This document shows positions 1 to 9,865 of a DNA stretch of 64,000 nucleotides, piece after piece. The DNA is from Gonocerus acuteangulatus (taxonomy: Eukaryota > Arthropoda > Insecta > Hemiptera > Coreidae): contig OX328123.1 of assembly GCA_946811695.1 (NCBI GenBank), positions 126,329,518-126,393,517 of the forward strand. The letters are read 5' to 3'. The position numbers and the translations under genes were made by a program. The first letter of the stretch is position 1. The number at the start of each line of letters is the position of its first letter. Below the pieces are notes generated by a model. It was not told the origin of the DNA and did not search any database. It saw nothing but the letters and a program-made list of their open reading frames with translations.

Positions 1-116
1 TATTAGGCCAGACCCCAATACGTCTTGTTTAGAGGAGTCGGTTACCAATTACCATTGATGCCGGTCTAAATAAAATGCAATTTTCACTCAGTAAAATCAT
101 TATATCAAAATATAAG

Positions 117-281
117 GGGGTCTCCCGCGGTCTAGTGGCTAGCGCCTTATATTCATAAGCGGGAGATGGTGGGTTCGATCCCCACCCGGGGCAGTAATTT
201 TCTCATCCTAAGGCTCGTTGAGAAAATTCCTCGCTGCACCCTGGATGTCGACGCTAATGTCCCAGATTTCTCGATGCGCCG

Positions 282-337
<56 letters not shown>
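117..337 (+). mobile_element. tRNA-derived SINE, copy 1
   Basis: The 5' part is tRNA-like. It starts GGGTCTCCC, has an A-box-like TGGTCTAGTGGC in the other copies (CGGTCTAGTGGC here), and a B box GGTTCGATCCC. By eye the A box is closest to tRNA-Glu. A tRNA-unrelated body follows and ends near GATGCGCCGT, as in the three other copies (30733, 35394, 58839). Here the tail is (TA)n instead of poly(A). A short direct repeat, ATATAAGG, flanks the copy. The boxes are the expected internal Pol III promoter. It is not a tRNA gene because the acceptor stem does not close and the body continues. Confidence 0.75.
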
Positions 338-338
<1 letters not shown>

Positions 339-1291
339 AATATAAAAATTGTGAAAACATTAATTTTTGATGCTATTTCGAAGGTAGATATTGCCGATGG
401 TTCATACCTATGGTTAATAAAATGACCACCATTATTTTTTTTTATATTTATTTTATGAGCACACGTAACTATAACGACTTGCTCAGAGCAATCATTACAT
501 TTATATATGTATATATACATAAAATTATATTATTACATATGTGCATACAAACACATCTACTATATGTCGCCCAGCCAAAACCACTTGACCGATAATTTTA
601 AAATTTGGCATGGGCGCACCCTTTAGAACGTAAACACTTGTTAAGAAAGGATTTTTTTTTTGTTTTTCAATGGCATGTCAACCCTTAAGGTCATTAACGC
701 AAAAAAAAAAAAAAAAAAAAAATCAACAACGCCAAAAAAAAAGGGATGTTTTGATATTCCAATTTTAAATTATTTTTAGAGGGGTTTGAATTTTTAGTTA
801 GTTAGAGCCGGCAAGCCTTATTTCATAATATTATTATTATTTGCGGTTAATTTCAACTAAGATGGCAGACCTTGAATTACTAGAAATAAACTAGTAACTA
901 CTAATAAACTAGGTGGTGATGGCCCATCTAGAGTAATAATATCCCGAACCGTTGCACAGGCTCCTCACCCATCAGCATCCCCAGTCAGAGCACTTCTTGG
1001 TAATGGTTGGAAATACATATAATGGGTGTTTCCAAGTGACATTTTGGAAACATAAATTTTTAAATTCTAACGTATATTAATTATCGACAACGAATTTTAA
1101 CCTGTACTGTGTAAACTGCAGTTACTTATAACGTATAGATTTTGTCTTCTTTTCTGTTTATTGACACTGGTCCGGAGCGCCCCAATGTCAAGAAACGTTA
1201 TACTTTGATTACTTATCAATAGATGAATAACTTATAGTATGACGGAAACCGAGCTATAATAAACTGCACAAAATCGACTACTACTTATCTG
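338..1291. other. AT-rich non-coding stretch
   Basis: No gene seen. It has two A-runs around 703–739. A short piece near 670–700 (CAACCCTTAAGGTCATTAACG) also occurs, inverted and slightly changed, inside a family A element near 14010–14030, so part of it is repeat-derived. The right part probably belongs to the Helitron whose 3' end is at 1319. Its 5' end was not found. Confidence 0.4.
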
Positions 1292-1320
1292 CCGTGACGA
1301 AGCACGGGTATTCAGCTAGT
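1292..1320 (+). mobile_element. Helitron-type 3' terminus
   Basis: A short hairpin, CCGTG–ACGAAG–CACGG (1292–1307), is followed eight bases later by CTAG (1316–1319) and a T. This is the canonical Helitron 3' end: hairpin, short spacer, CTRR, insertion before T. Only the end is identified; no coding sequence or 5' end was recognised. Confidence 0.55.
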
Positions 1321-1603
1321 TATTACATATGTACGTCATAGTATACAAATAAATATACATTAAACTGTATTTATATAGTTCATTTTACATCTAGATATAG
1401 GAGAGTACAATTTTACTTATTTATTTAACTATACAAATCATTAACAAAGAGCAAATCGCTTCGTGTGCGAGCTCTTAAAATCAATAAATAAATAATTATA
1501 CAAATATGTATTCAAATATGATAACAAATTCTACTAAATAACAATTTAACAGTCGAGTGTTAGTTAGTAAGATGGTAGTAAAGAAAAAATGTGTAGTTGT
1601 AAT

Positions 1604-1995
1604 ATATATATTTTTTAATTTACCATATTTATTGTTCTTTTTAATGTAGCCATTAATGGAATACAAATAAGAAATTCTCTGTGGATTATTTTCACATATG
1701 TATACAGCTCCAGACATATTATATATATGAAATGAAATAAAATAGCCTTTATTATACAAAGAAAAATAAACAAATAAACATCTTTGATATTTTCCTATAA
1801 AATCAAACTCATAACTAATTTTTTTTTACATTTTTCTAAAAACTTAAATAACTGATTAATAATTTTTGCTTGTAAAAGCCTTCCTCTTTTGAGGAGTAAT
1901 GGTCTACACTTCCCAGGGGGGGACCAGCCTTAAAATAAGCTCTAGAACCAAAATAAACAGAACCGGAGAGATTGGATCTCCTTGCCTGACTCCTT
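1604..1995 (-). pseudogene. non-LTR RT fragment (duplicated copy)
   Basis: Read on the minus strand from 1995 downwards, the sequence encodes GVRQGDPISPV, the motif-B region of non-LTR reverse transcriptases. The frame soon degenerates. The same fragment is at 6040–6431, where it can be joined to the upstream RT part at 9474–9865. This copy arose with the 529-bp duplication. Confidence 0.6.
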
Positions 1996-2133
1996 TTAGC
2001 GCGGTTCCTCCCTCCCCCATAGGGAGGAACCCCGCTTATAAGGTTGATACAATGAAACAATCCGGAAGTGCCGACAAGAAAATTTCGCGTTTCAGAACCC
2101 CTAGAGACCGAAAATAACGGTGGTTCAAATTTG
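1604..2133 (+). repeat. 529-bp direct duplication, copy 1
   Basis: Nearly identical to 6040–6569 at a constant offset of 4436 with no indel seen; one difference noted is ACCGAAAAT versus ACCGGAAAT. It contains a LINE RT fragment (about 1604–1995, minus strand) and the 3' end of a family A element (1996–2133, minus strand). Both copies are bounded by (TA)n on both sides, and a Penelope-like element lies between them. Confidence 0.85.
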
Positions 2134-2160
2134 TATATATATATATATATATATATATAT
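1996..2160 (-). mobile_element. family A element 3' end (duplicated)
   Basis: Minus-strand end ending GGAACCGCGCTAA, preceded by a GC-rich hairpin (GGTTCCTCCCT paired with AGGGAGGAACC). Next come the conserved GAAATTTTCTTGTCGGCAC-type region and a (TA)n tract starting at about 2134. Only the terminal ~165 bp are present because it was duplicated from 6432–6569. Confidence 0.7.
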
Positions 2161-2625
2161 TCCTTTTTTATCCTAGGAGGCATGGGGTCATTAAGCAGTC
2201 CTCCTTTATTATACTACTTTATTTATTGGGCCCGACATGTTTCGTGCATCTTTTCTTCGCACCTCTTCAGGGGCACTTCTACAACAAAATATAATTTTTT
2301 GCACATCCACACAAACCTTTTTTTACTATATTAAAACTATCAAATTTGAACTGTTCCACAAAAGGCATTAACATTATCATGCTCATTAAATGTTACTTCT
2401 ACCCTAAATATTGCAATAATTATAGCTAAATTACATATTTTTTTATAAAAGGTGTTGAGTCCTACCTTGCAAGGAAGTCCTCCCGTTACCAAGTACTCCC
2501 TCTGGAGTCCTGCTTAATACTAACCCTGTAAGTGGATGGCCAAAATGGCCCTGTCGTTATCTGTCCTTTGTTGTTGTCCTAGTAAAGTCTACTCGTCAAA
2601 TATTGTTTTATACATTTTTGGGTAT
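2160..2625 (-). repeat. Penelope pseudo-LTR, downstream copy
   Basis: Direct repeat of 5531–5994, from ATTCCTTTTTTATCC to TTTTTGGGTAT. Differences are small, such as CACAAAAGG versus CAAAAAAGG and T-run lengths. The frame-corrected stop codon of the element lies at its inner edge (2625–2627). Confidence 0.88.
2228..2276 (-). ncRNA. hammerhead ribozyme in downstream pseudo-LTR
   Basis: On the minus strand: stem I strand GCCC, core CTGAAGA, stem II GTGC/GCAC with an 11-nt loop, core GAAA, a minimal stem III (AC/GT around AT), cleavage triplet GTC, then GGGC pairing with GCCC. This is a type I hammerhead with very short stem III, the form described in Penelope-like elements. Stem II is short, so activity is uncertain. 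Confidence 0.7.
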
Positions 2626-5494
2626 TAATCTATTATTCCATAGAAAATTTGGTGAACATTTTTCAGATCGGTTCTTTTATTCACTGCTATTTTCGAATTT
2701 TTTAAAATATAAATATTTTCTTTTCAGGGTATTTCTTTCTTTATTTAATATTTTGAATTCTTTGAAATTGAAACTGTGTTTTTTTGTTATTGCATGATCC
2801 GTCAATGCTGTACCGTTTTCTTGTGTGTCAATGCTCTTTACGTGTTGTATAATTCTTTTACCTAATAATTGCGCAGATTCCCCAATATAACATTTGTTAC
2901 AGTCATTGCAGTTGATTTTATAAATATTATATTTTGAACTTGATGCTTTAACCCTGTCTTTAATATTACTAAATACATTGTTTATTGTATGTTTATATTT
3001 CCAGCCAATTTTACAAACATCTTTACATATTGTTTTTATTTTGTTTTCTATAAGAGGATGATAATCGAAAGTAAAATATTGCTTAATTGGATTTACATCT
3101 TTGTCAATACTGTTATTTAAAACCAATTGTTTCCATTTTTTGTAAAAATAAGTGATTATTTAACGTGGTTTCTTCTAATCTGCCGTTATTTTTAATGAAA
3201 AATTGATTAATATTAGTTTGCACCAATAATCTTTGTTTTTTGTTCGATATATCGGAATTATCATTAAGATCTCTTTTACGCTTATTATTCTGCACTTCCT
3301 TGTTTATTACTTCTGTTTTAACTTTTTTAGATGGCCTTGATTCAATAAAAGTTTCAGAATATTTTCTTTTCTTTTTGTTTTGTAAATCGTTAAAAAATTC
3401 GTCCGGTAAATTAAAAAGTTGGGGTTCAAATTTACATTTATCACTATTTTCCGGAAGGTCAATTAATCGTTTATTATATATTATGTGTTTTTCAGCCCTT
3501 TTTATTTGAATTTCAATTAAATCCCTAGGGTAATTATTTTCCGTGAATAAATTTCTCAATTTATTTTTTATTTCACTGTAAAATTTAGGAGATGTTCTCC
3601 GTAAAGCTGATAATGTTCTGTTATATAAAAGGTTCTTTTTGAAATTAAAAGGGTGGCTGGAGTAAAAATTAATCATCCTTGTTGAATGATATGTCTTAGG
3701 TTTCCATTTATACTCTAAGAAATTATTCTCATTTCTAATTATTTCCATATCCAAAAATCCCAAACTTTTATTCACTTCCAACTCTTTTGTAAACTGCAAA
3801 TTATTGCATTTATTATTAAAAATGTTTAAAAGTTCGTCTATGTCATTTTCTTTTACGCATAAAATAAGGTCGTCAACGTATCTGTATAAAAACTGTATTT
3901 TAATTTTGACCTCCGAAATAAGTTCTGTAAGAATAGAATTCATAACTATTCCACTAATAGCAATTGAAAGTGGGTTTCCCATCTGTATGCCATAAAGTTG
4001 TTTATATAATCTATTATTAAATTGAAAATATCCAAATTTGCAACATAAGCGAATTCCTTCGATGAATAATTCTTTATTTTTAATTTTTGTGTGTTTTTCT
4101 ATCTGGTTCCAATTGTTATTTATTATTTTGATTGCTAACTCTACGGGAATATTTGGGAACATGTTAACCACGTCAAATGATACTAATTTAAAATCCGGTA
4201 AAATCTTAATATCTTTAAGATTGTCTATTAAATGTGTCGCACTTAAAATATCAAAAGGGTTATTATCACAGAATAATTTTAGATCATCTCTTAACATTTT
4301 CGCTAGTTTTTGTATTGGGGATTCACATGCACTGATTATAGGTCGTAAAGGCTTATCTTCTTTATGCAACTTGATAAGTCCATAAATTAACGGGGTCATA
4401 CAATTATGATTTACTAGTTTTCTTTTATCTATTTTACTAATATAGCGCTTCTTTACCAAATTGTCTAAATATTTAATAACTTTGTTTTTAAGGCTAGTAG
4501 TCGGGTTATAGTCTATTTGTTTATAAACGTTTGGATCCTTTAAAATGTTTTCCATTTTCTGGTTATATGTATCCCTATCGATTAAGACCGTTTTATTCGA
4601 TTTGTCTGCTTTTATTATTAAAATGTCAGGATTGTCCTTTTTAAAATGTCTAGTCGTACGTTCGTACTTATTTAATTTTTCAGCTAGTAAAATATCTGTA
4701 TGATTGGGTATGTTTTTAAAGCATATAGTGTTTTTAGTGTTATTTAGAAAGTTTACACTTTTTTGTCTAATTTTATTCTTCTCTTTGTTTGGGATTTCTA
4801 CGTTATCTAGCATGTATTCCAAGTCCGTTATCAGATTAATCCTTTCACTCTCTCTTATCGGTTTTAAGATATTGAATTTGCTGCTTAAAGTTAGAAACTT
4901 CGTGACATGTTCGGGAATAGTCTTGTCAGTTAAGTTCACAATCCAGTCATTGTTTGTTTTTATGTCAGTTGGTAGCTCGTCATTGTTACCATTGTCCCTA
5001 CGTTTCTTTAAAAGACCGTCAGATTTTTTCGAATAATTTTTGTCAAACTGCGTAAGTATTCTTGTCTTATATAGTCTAAAGTATGTGTCAACCACTTTTT
5101 TAATTTTTGAACATTCTATTTGGGTAACGAGAGTACTTTTACATAACTCTTCCCTTTTATTTAATTTTTCTAACATAGCGTAATTCCTAGACATTTCCAA
5201 TTCTAAAATTTTATATTTAAAGCTATTTACTATATTAACAAATTTCTTATATCCACTAAAAGTAACATTAAATATATCATACAATTTATTAGTTTTATTG
5301 CTTATAAATTTCGGAAAGCATTTAGTTTTCTTACAGTTTTTCAAAAATTGTAACCTCAGTCTAATTCTAACTTGATTTTTAACAACATTATTCAATTCAT
5401 AAAATGATTTCATTAACGTATTAGTCAGGTTCATATTCAGAATTTCTAAATAGAAATCTTCGTCCCTCCAATTTTCTGCCGTGGAGTATTTCAT
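2625..5494 (-). pseudogene. Penelope-like RT with GIY-YIG endonuclease, two frameshifts
   Basis: The first open frame runs from ATG at 5494 to 3113 (793 codons) and contains the reverse transcriptase. Motif A, SFDVVNMFPNIP, is near residue 440; motif B, GIQMGNPLSIAISG, follows; the catalytic YRYVDDL is near residue 540; a lysine-rich linker comes after about 690. The GIY-YIG domain is in another frame (3126–2677) with CNDCNKCYIGES and conserved R and H residues. A second shift near 2730 moves the C-terminus into a frame that stops at 2625. An intact protein would be about 950 residues, normal for Penelope/Poseidon-type elements. The enzyme would copy element RNA at endonuclease-made nicks. 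The catalytic Asp pair is intact, so decay is recent. Confidence 0.9.
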
Positions 5495-5530
5495 ATTATT
5501 TATTCTTATAGATGACCCAAAATATCAAAA

Positions 5531-5994
5531 TTCCTTTTTTATCCTAGGAGGCATGGGGTCATTAAGCAGTCTTCCTTTATTATACTACTTTATTTATTGG
5601 GCCCGACATGTTTCGTGCATCTTTTCTTCGCACCTCTTCAGGGGCACTTCTACAACAAAATATAATTTTTTGCACATCCACACAAACCTTTTTTACTATA
5701 TTAAAACTATCAAATTTGAACTGTTCCAAAAAAGGCATTAACATTATCATGCTCATTAAATGTTACTTCTACCCTAAATATTGCAATAATTATAGCTAAA
5801 TTACATATTTTTTATATAAGGTGTTGAGTCCTACCTTGCAAGGAAGTCCTCCCGTTACCAAGTACTCCCTCTGGAGTCCTGCTTAATACTAACCCTGTAA
5901 GTGGATGGCCAAAATGGCCCTGTCGTTATCTGTCCTTTGTTGTTGTCCTAGTAAAGTCTACTCGTCAAATATTGTTTTATACATTTTTGGGTAT
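5531..5994 (-). repeat. Penelope pseudo-LTR, upstream copy
   Basis: Direct repeat of 2160–2625. In element orientation it lies upstream of the frame, ending about 36 bp before the ATG at 5494, and so would carry the promoter and 5' leader. Its outer side runs into an AT-rich tract (5995–6039) that leads into the second 529-bp duplication copy. Confidence 0.88.
5599..5647 (-). ncRNA. hammerhead ribozyme in upstream pseudo-LTR
   Basis: The ribozyme region is identical to that at 2228–2276: CTGAAGA, GTGC/GCAC, GAAAC, then ATGTC before the GGGC/GCCC stem I. In the upstream repeat it would cut the 5' leader of the element transcript. Pairing is deduced by eye only. Confidence 0.7.
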
Positions 5995-6039
5995 ATATAA
6001 ATAAATAAATATAAATATATATATAATAAATATATAAAT

Positions 6040-6431
6040 ATATATATTTTTTAATTTACCATATTTATTGTTCTTTTTAATGTAGCCATTAATGGAATAC
6101 AAATAAGAAATTCTCTGTGGATTATTTTCACATATGTATACAGCTCCAGACATATTATATATATGAAATGAAATAAAATAGCCTTTATTATACAAAGAAA
6201 AATAAACAAATAAACATCTTTGATATTTTCCTATAAAATCAAACTCATAACTAATTTTTTTTTACATTTTTCTAAAAACTTAAATAACTGATTAATAATT
6301 TTTGCTTGTAAAAGCCTTCCTCTTTTGAGGAGTAATGGTCTACACTTCCCAGGGGGGGACCAGCCTTAAAATAAGCTCTAGAACCAAAATAAACAGAACC
6401 GGAGAGATTGGATCTCCTTGCCTGACTCCTT
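6040..6431 (-). pseudogene. non-LTR RT fragment, motif B onward
   Basis: The minus-strand reading starts AAGGAGTCAGGCAAGGAGAT, giving GVRQGDPISPVLF, motif B of a non-LTR RT. The part between motifs A and B is at 9474–9865, with a family A element between. Joining the two sides gives an in-frame FPVKKGVRQGD. After about 25 residues the resemblance stops, and an A-rich probable 3' region follows. Confidence 0.65.
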
Positions 6432-6567
6432 TTAGCGCGGTTCCTCCCTCCCCCATAGGGAGGAACCCCGCTTATAAGGTTGATACAATGAAACAATCCG
6501 GAAGTGCCGACAAGAAAATTTCGCGTTTCAGAACCCCTAGAGACCGGAAATAACGGTGGTTCAAATT

Positions 6568-6569
<2 letters not shown>
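6040..6569 (+). repeat. 529-bp direct duplication, copy 2
   Basis: Partner of 1604–2133. This copy is contiguous with the rest of the family A element (to 9473) and with the LINE RT on its far side, so it is the original locus. The copy at 1604 is the duplicate. Confidence 0.85.
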
Positions 6570-6628
<59 letters not shown>

Positions 6629-6639
6629 TTATATATTTT

Positions 6640-7615
6640 GATGAAATTTGGTACAAAAATCTGACGTCCAATTTGAAAGGTCAAGTTCGTTAACCAGCAA
6701 AATCCGCCCACTGGAAGATGGCGTTTGGGGCGAAAATTGCGCAAAAAAAATCGTAACGCTTACGTTTTTGAGTTCATAAGCTTGTAAGTACTCTTTTTAT
6801 AGGCTTCTTGGGCTAGGAAAACGAATGGAACCATTTTCAAGGCCACCGTTTTCGAGAAAACTGAAAAAATAATTTTTGAATGCCGTTATTGGTTTGGGTA
6901 CTTAGAATCATGGGATTCAGTTGAAACATTTACTGCATGTTCTACTTTCATTAAAACTAATATGTTGAAATTTTGGTTGCGTTTGGAGTTAAGGAAGGGT
7001 TAGAATAAAATATTTTATTAACAGACATAAAACGTTTTGGTAACTTTGTGTACTTTCCTTAATATCTCGAAAAAGGTTGAGAATTTGGGAAACAGAAGAA
7101 TACCATCAGAAAGCTTACTAAATGTTCTACAAAAAAGGTTCTAATGAAAGTTTTGATTAGGCGATGTCAATCGGAGAAATAAGTGCTTAAAACTTTAAAG
7201 TAATTGATTTCGCTTATTCGAACAGTTCTTTTTGTCTTTGATTTTGATACTTAAAATTATGGGATTCAGTTGAAACATTTTCTGCATGTTTGAATTTCAT
7301 CAACACTAATACGTTAAAATTTTGGTTACGTTTGGAGCTAAGGAAGGATTGGGAAAAAATATTTTATTAACAGACATGAAATGTTTTGGGAACTTCGTAT
7401 ACATTCCCTAATATCTCGAAGACGGTTAGGAATATTGGTAAACGGAGGATTACCATGTGAAAGCTTACTAAATGTTCTACAAAAAAGATTCTAAAACAAT
7501 TTTTGATTAGGCTATGTCAATCGGAGAAATAAGTGCTTAAACTTTGAAGTAATTGATTTCGTTTATTCGAACGGTTCTTTTTGTTTGTTTTTATTCCTTG
7601 TCATTTTTTAATTGC
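6640..7615 (-). repeat. family A satellite array (~350-bp unit)
   Basis: The phrase GGGATTCAGTTGAAACATT recurs at 6911 and 7261 (~350 bp apart), along with ATATCTCGAAAA, AAAGCTTACTAAATG and CGATGTCAATCGGAGAAAT. The same unit recurs at 10040–10510, 11190–12870, 13105–13870, 21900–22280, 26570–27560, 28652–29280 and 43560–44600, always inside family A copies. Confidence 0.75.
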
Positions 7616-7696
7616 TTAAAGTTGGATAATGTATTTGACAATAAAACAGATTAATTAAAACAAGAAAAACAATTCATTGTTAAAAATATATCAGGC

Positions 7697-7790
7697 TGTA
7701 CCGTATGAAATGTCAGTTTTGTATTTGTCGATTTCCTTCAAATGTCTTGAAACTGTCGAGGCTCCTACTCCGAGTTCTTTGGCATATTCC
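7697..7790 (-). pseudogene. captured mariner-type helix-turn-helix fragment
   Basis: Minus-strand reading gives EYAKELGVGASTVSRHLKEI, close to the second helix-turn-helix of mariner transposases (…STVSRHLKEIGK). Only about 30 codons are present and no other transposase part was found nearby. The same fragment is in the inverted copy at 21721–21818, so it belongs to this subtype of family A. Relic of capture or nested insertion. Confidence 0.5.
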
Positions 7791-8918
7791 CTAGTGTTTT
7801 TAATTGCTTATAGTAGTCAAATGTATTTGTCAATAAAACAGGATACGTATAATTAGAATCAATATTTTGTTTGTTAGAATTCGAAGATGCCGGATGAATA
7901 TCTAGATTACAGTACTGGTGTTGATTTCGTTCTTTAGAATTATTCTTGGTATTCCCTATTTTCATCTGTTACCCATAGTTTTTTTATTGTTAGTAGGTTT
8001 TTCTTATTGATTATAGAATATAAATCTATTTGGCTATAAAACAGGATACGTAAAATTAGTGACAATATTTCGGAGATTTCTGAGCGAAATACTTTTAAGA
8101 TTTTCTACCACCACGAATGGCTTTTTTCCTCTATTTTTATCCACTAGATAGGCTTTATTTTGAATATTATTCTATATAAGTTTTATTCAGCAGGGGATTC
8201 TGATGAAATGTCGTGCTTTTGCTGTGGATTTTAAATACGATGTATCTAAGATTGGATAACATTAGCGAGTCTACATAGTTAAGAACCGACGACGGAGGAT
8301 TACTTCTTGCTATGATTTAGTCTACATATGTATATTAAGTCCTAAATCCAAAAAATAAACTTCACAACGGTTAGATACTATGAGCGAATATGGCGGTTCA
8401 ATGCCCGTAGAAACAAGGGGGCCGCAGGAAATTTACCTGCTAAGAGTTAATCCTCAAGAGCCCCAGGTATCTGCCGACACAAATACAAAGCCTAGGCGGA
8501 GAGCACCCCAAAAACTCAGATCCAAACATAAGGTTATATACTAAATATTCATAAAGACTACTTAGTTTTAAACCGATTCATCAATTAGCAATCAATAGTT
8601 TTCAACAAAGGTTATATACTAAATATTGATAAAAAGTATTTAATTAGAAAAAAAACAATATTCCACAAGACTTGTTTTTGGTCCATTTGTGTCTACTCCA
8701 TAGACTTAATTAGGTATATTATTCTATTGTAGTTGGGCAACTAAACTTTGTTTTATTTTGTTAAATAAAGTTTTTTTTCTTGACTTGTTATTCGTCAAGA
8801 CTTTTATTTGTCCTTGTGTATTTACTAGATAGGTTTTATTCGGCATATTATTCTATATAGGCTATATTAGGCAGGGTATTCTACTCAATCTTGTGTACTT
8901 CTTCTTGATCCTTCTGTA

Positions 8919-9177
8919 CATGGGCGTATATAAAAACAATTTCGGGGGGGGGGGGCTGAGACCATTCCCAGGGTATGGAATACTAAATATTTAGAGCTTG
9001 GAATAGTTTTAGGCAACTAAAACGCTATTACACGTAAAATAAAATATGTTTTATGAACTAAGTGATCTTACTTAATTTATTTTTAAGGGTTTTACGAGAA
9101 GTTTTTATCATCAATTCAAAATTTTGTTAGGGGCTGCAGGCCCCTCAGCCCCCCCCCCCCCCTCATATACGCCCATG
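8919..9177. mobile_element. hAT-like MITE in family A
   Basis: A 259-bp non-coding element with inverted ends CATGGGCGTATA and TATACGCCCATG. It is flanked by CTTCTGTA / CTTCTGTG, an 8-bp target duplication with one mismatch, the size typical of hAT elements. Long G and C runs lie just inside the ends. A second copy with one damaged end is at about 20300–20598. Confidence 0.65.
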
Positions 9178-9473
9178 CTTCTGTGTCCTCTAGAAAGGCT
9201 TTATTAGGCATCTTTGTATTGATTTATAGAGCTTTGCTTTAGAATGAGAGCCAGATTCTGTAATTTCCGCTTCTGTGTAAAAGTTAGCTACTGTCGGTGT
9301 CCCTGACGCCTTAATATCACTTTTATTCGAGATGTTCGAGAGGATTTTGACAATTTTCACGAGATATATAAAAAAAAAAATAAGTTTATTTCTTTTCTAA
9401 GCTTATCAAATGGCACTAGGGACATGAACGGAACCGCGCTAAGATGCTGCAGTTCCTGCGAGTCGGACTTTTT

Positions 9474-9865
9474 TCACAGGGAACTCTTTTCCTTTCCTTT
9501 CAGTTGCTATAAATGCTGTCATTTACTTGTATAATTCCTTTATAATCCTGACATATTTGCTTTGGATTCCTATTTTTCTAAGAGCCCTAAATATGCTTGA
9601 ATGAGAGATTGAGTCAAATGCTTTCCGGAAATCAAGAAAACACAGGTATATTGGAAATTTGTATTCTTTTGCCTTTTCTATTAGATGGTTTATACTTTAA
9701 AGATGGTCCATTACTGAAAATCCTTTTCTAAACCCTGCTTGTTTTATACTCAATTCTCCATTATCAGTTTTGTTAGCCGCTCCTTCATGATTGATGCAAA
9801 TAGTTTAGCCATTACTGAACACAATGAGATTGGGCGATAATTATCCATCGATTTCCTGTTCCCTT
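9474..9865 (-). pseudogene. non-LTR reverse transcriptase fragment
   Basis: The minus-strand reading begins GNRKSMDNYRPISL (RT motif 1), continues with FASIMKERLTKLI, then after a one-base shift AGFRKGFSVMDHL (motif 2). FLDFRKAFDSI (motif A with catalytic Asp) follows, and then RALRKIGIQ. It is cut by family A elements on both sides: A1 (6432–9473) and A2 (9866–14168). Motif B resumes at 6431. The first residues show typical LINE RT order (Jockey/I/R1-like; clade not determined). A non-functional relic that dates the A1 insertion. Confidence 0.75.

Larger units (their letters stand above)
2160..5994 (-). mobile_element. Penelope-like retroelement 1 (near complete)
   Basis: A 3.8-kb minus-strand element. 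It has ~465-bp direct repeats (pseudo-LTRs) at 5531–5994 and 2160–2625, about 98% identical by eye, flanking one long RT–GIY-YIG reading frame. Each repeat has a hammerhead ribozyme, as known for Penelope-like elements. It sits in (TA)n DNA between the two copies of a 529-bp duplication. High repeat identity suggests recent insertion, although the frame is broken twice. Confidence 0.88.
6432..9473 (-). mobile_element. family A element, full length (A1)
   Basis: A 3.04-kb non-coding minus-strand element. In element sense the 5' end is AGTCCGACTCGCAGGAACTG (complement near 9454–9473), followed about 8 bp later by TTAGCGCGGTTCC. The inverse, GGAACCGCGCTAA, forms the 3' end at 6432 inside a hairpin. 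Between them are ~1.6 kb of unique sequence, about three ~350-bp satellite units (6640–7615) and a (TA)n tract (6570–6624). It splits a LINE RT frame with no visible target duplication. A hAT MITE and a mariner helix-turn-helix relic lie inside. Architecture fits helentron/DINE-1-type elements (inference). Confidence 0.6.

Noticed and set aside
117..195. Candidate tRNA gene
   Set aside because: A and B boxes are present, but the acceptor stem does not pair, and four copies share the same non-tRNA body and tail; it is a SINE.
6335..6553. Short ORF repeated at 1899–2117
   Set aside because: It runs through the LINE/family A junction against the sense of the RT and exists twice only because of the 529-bp duplication.
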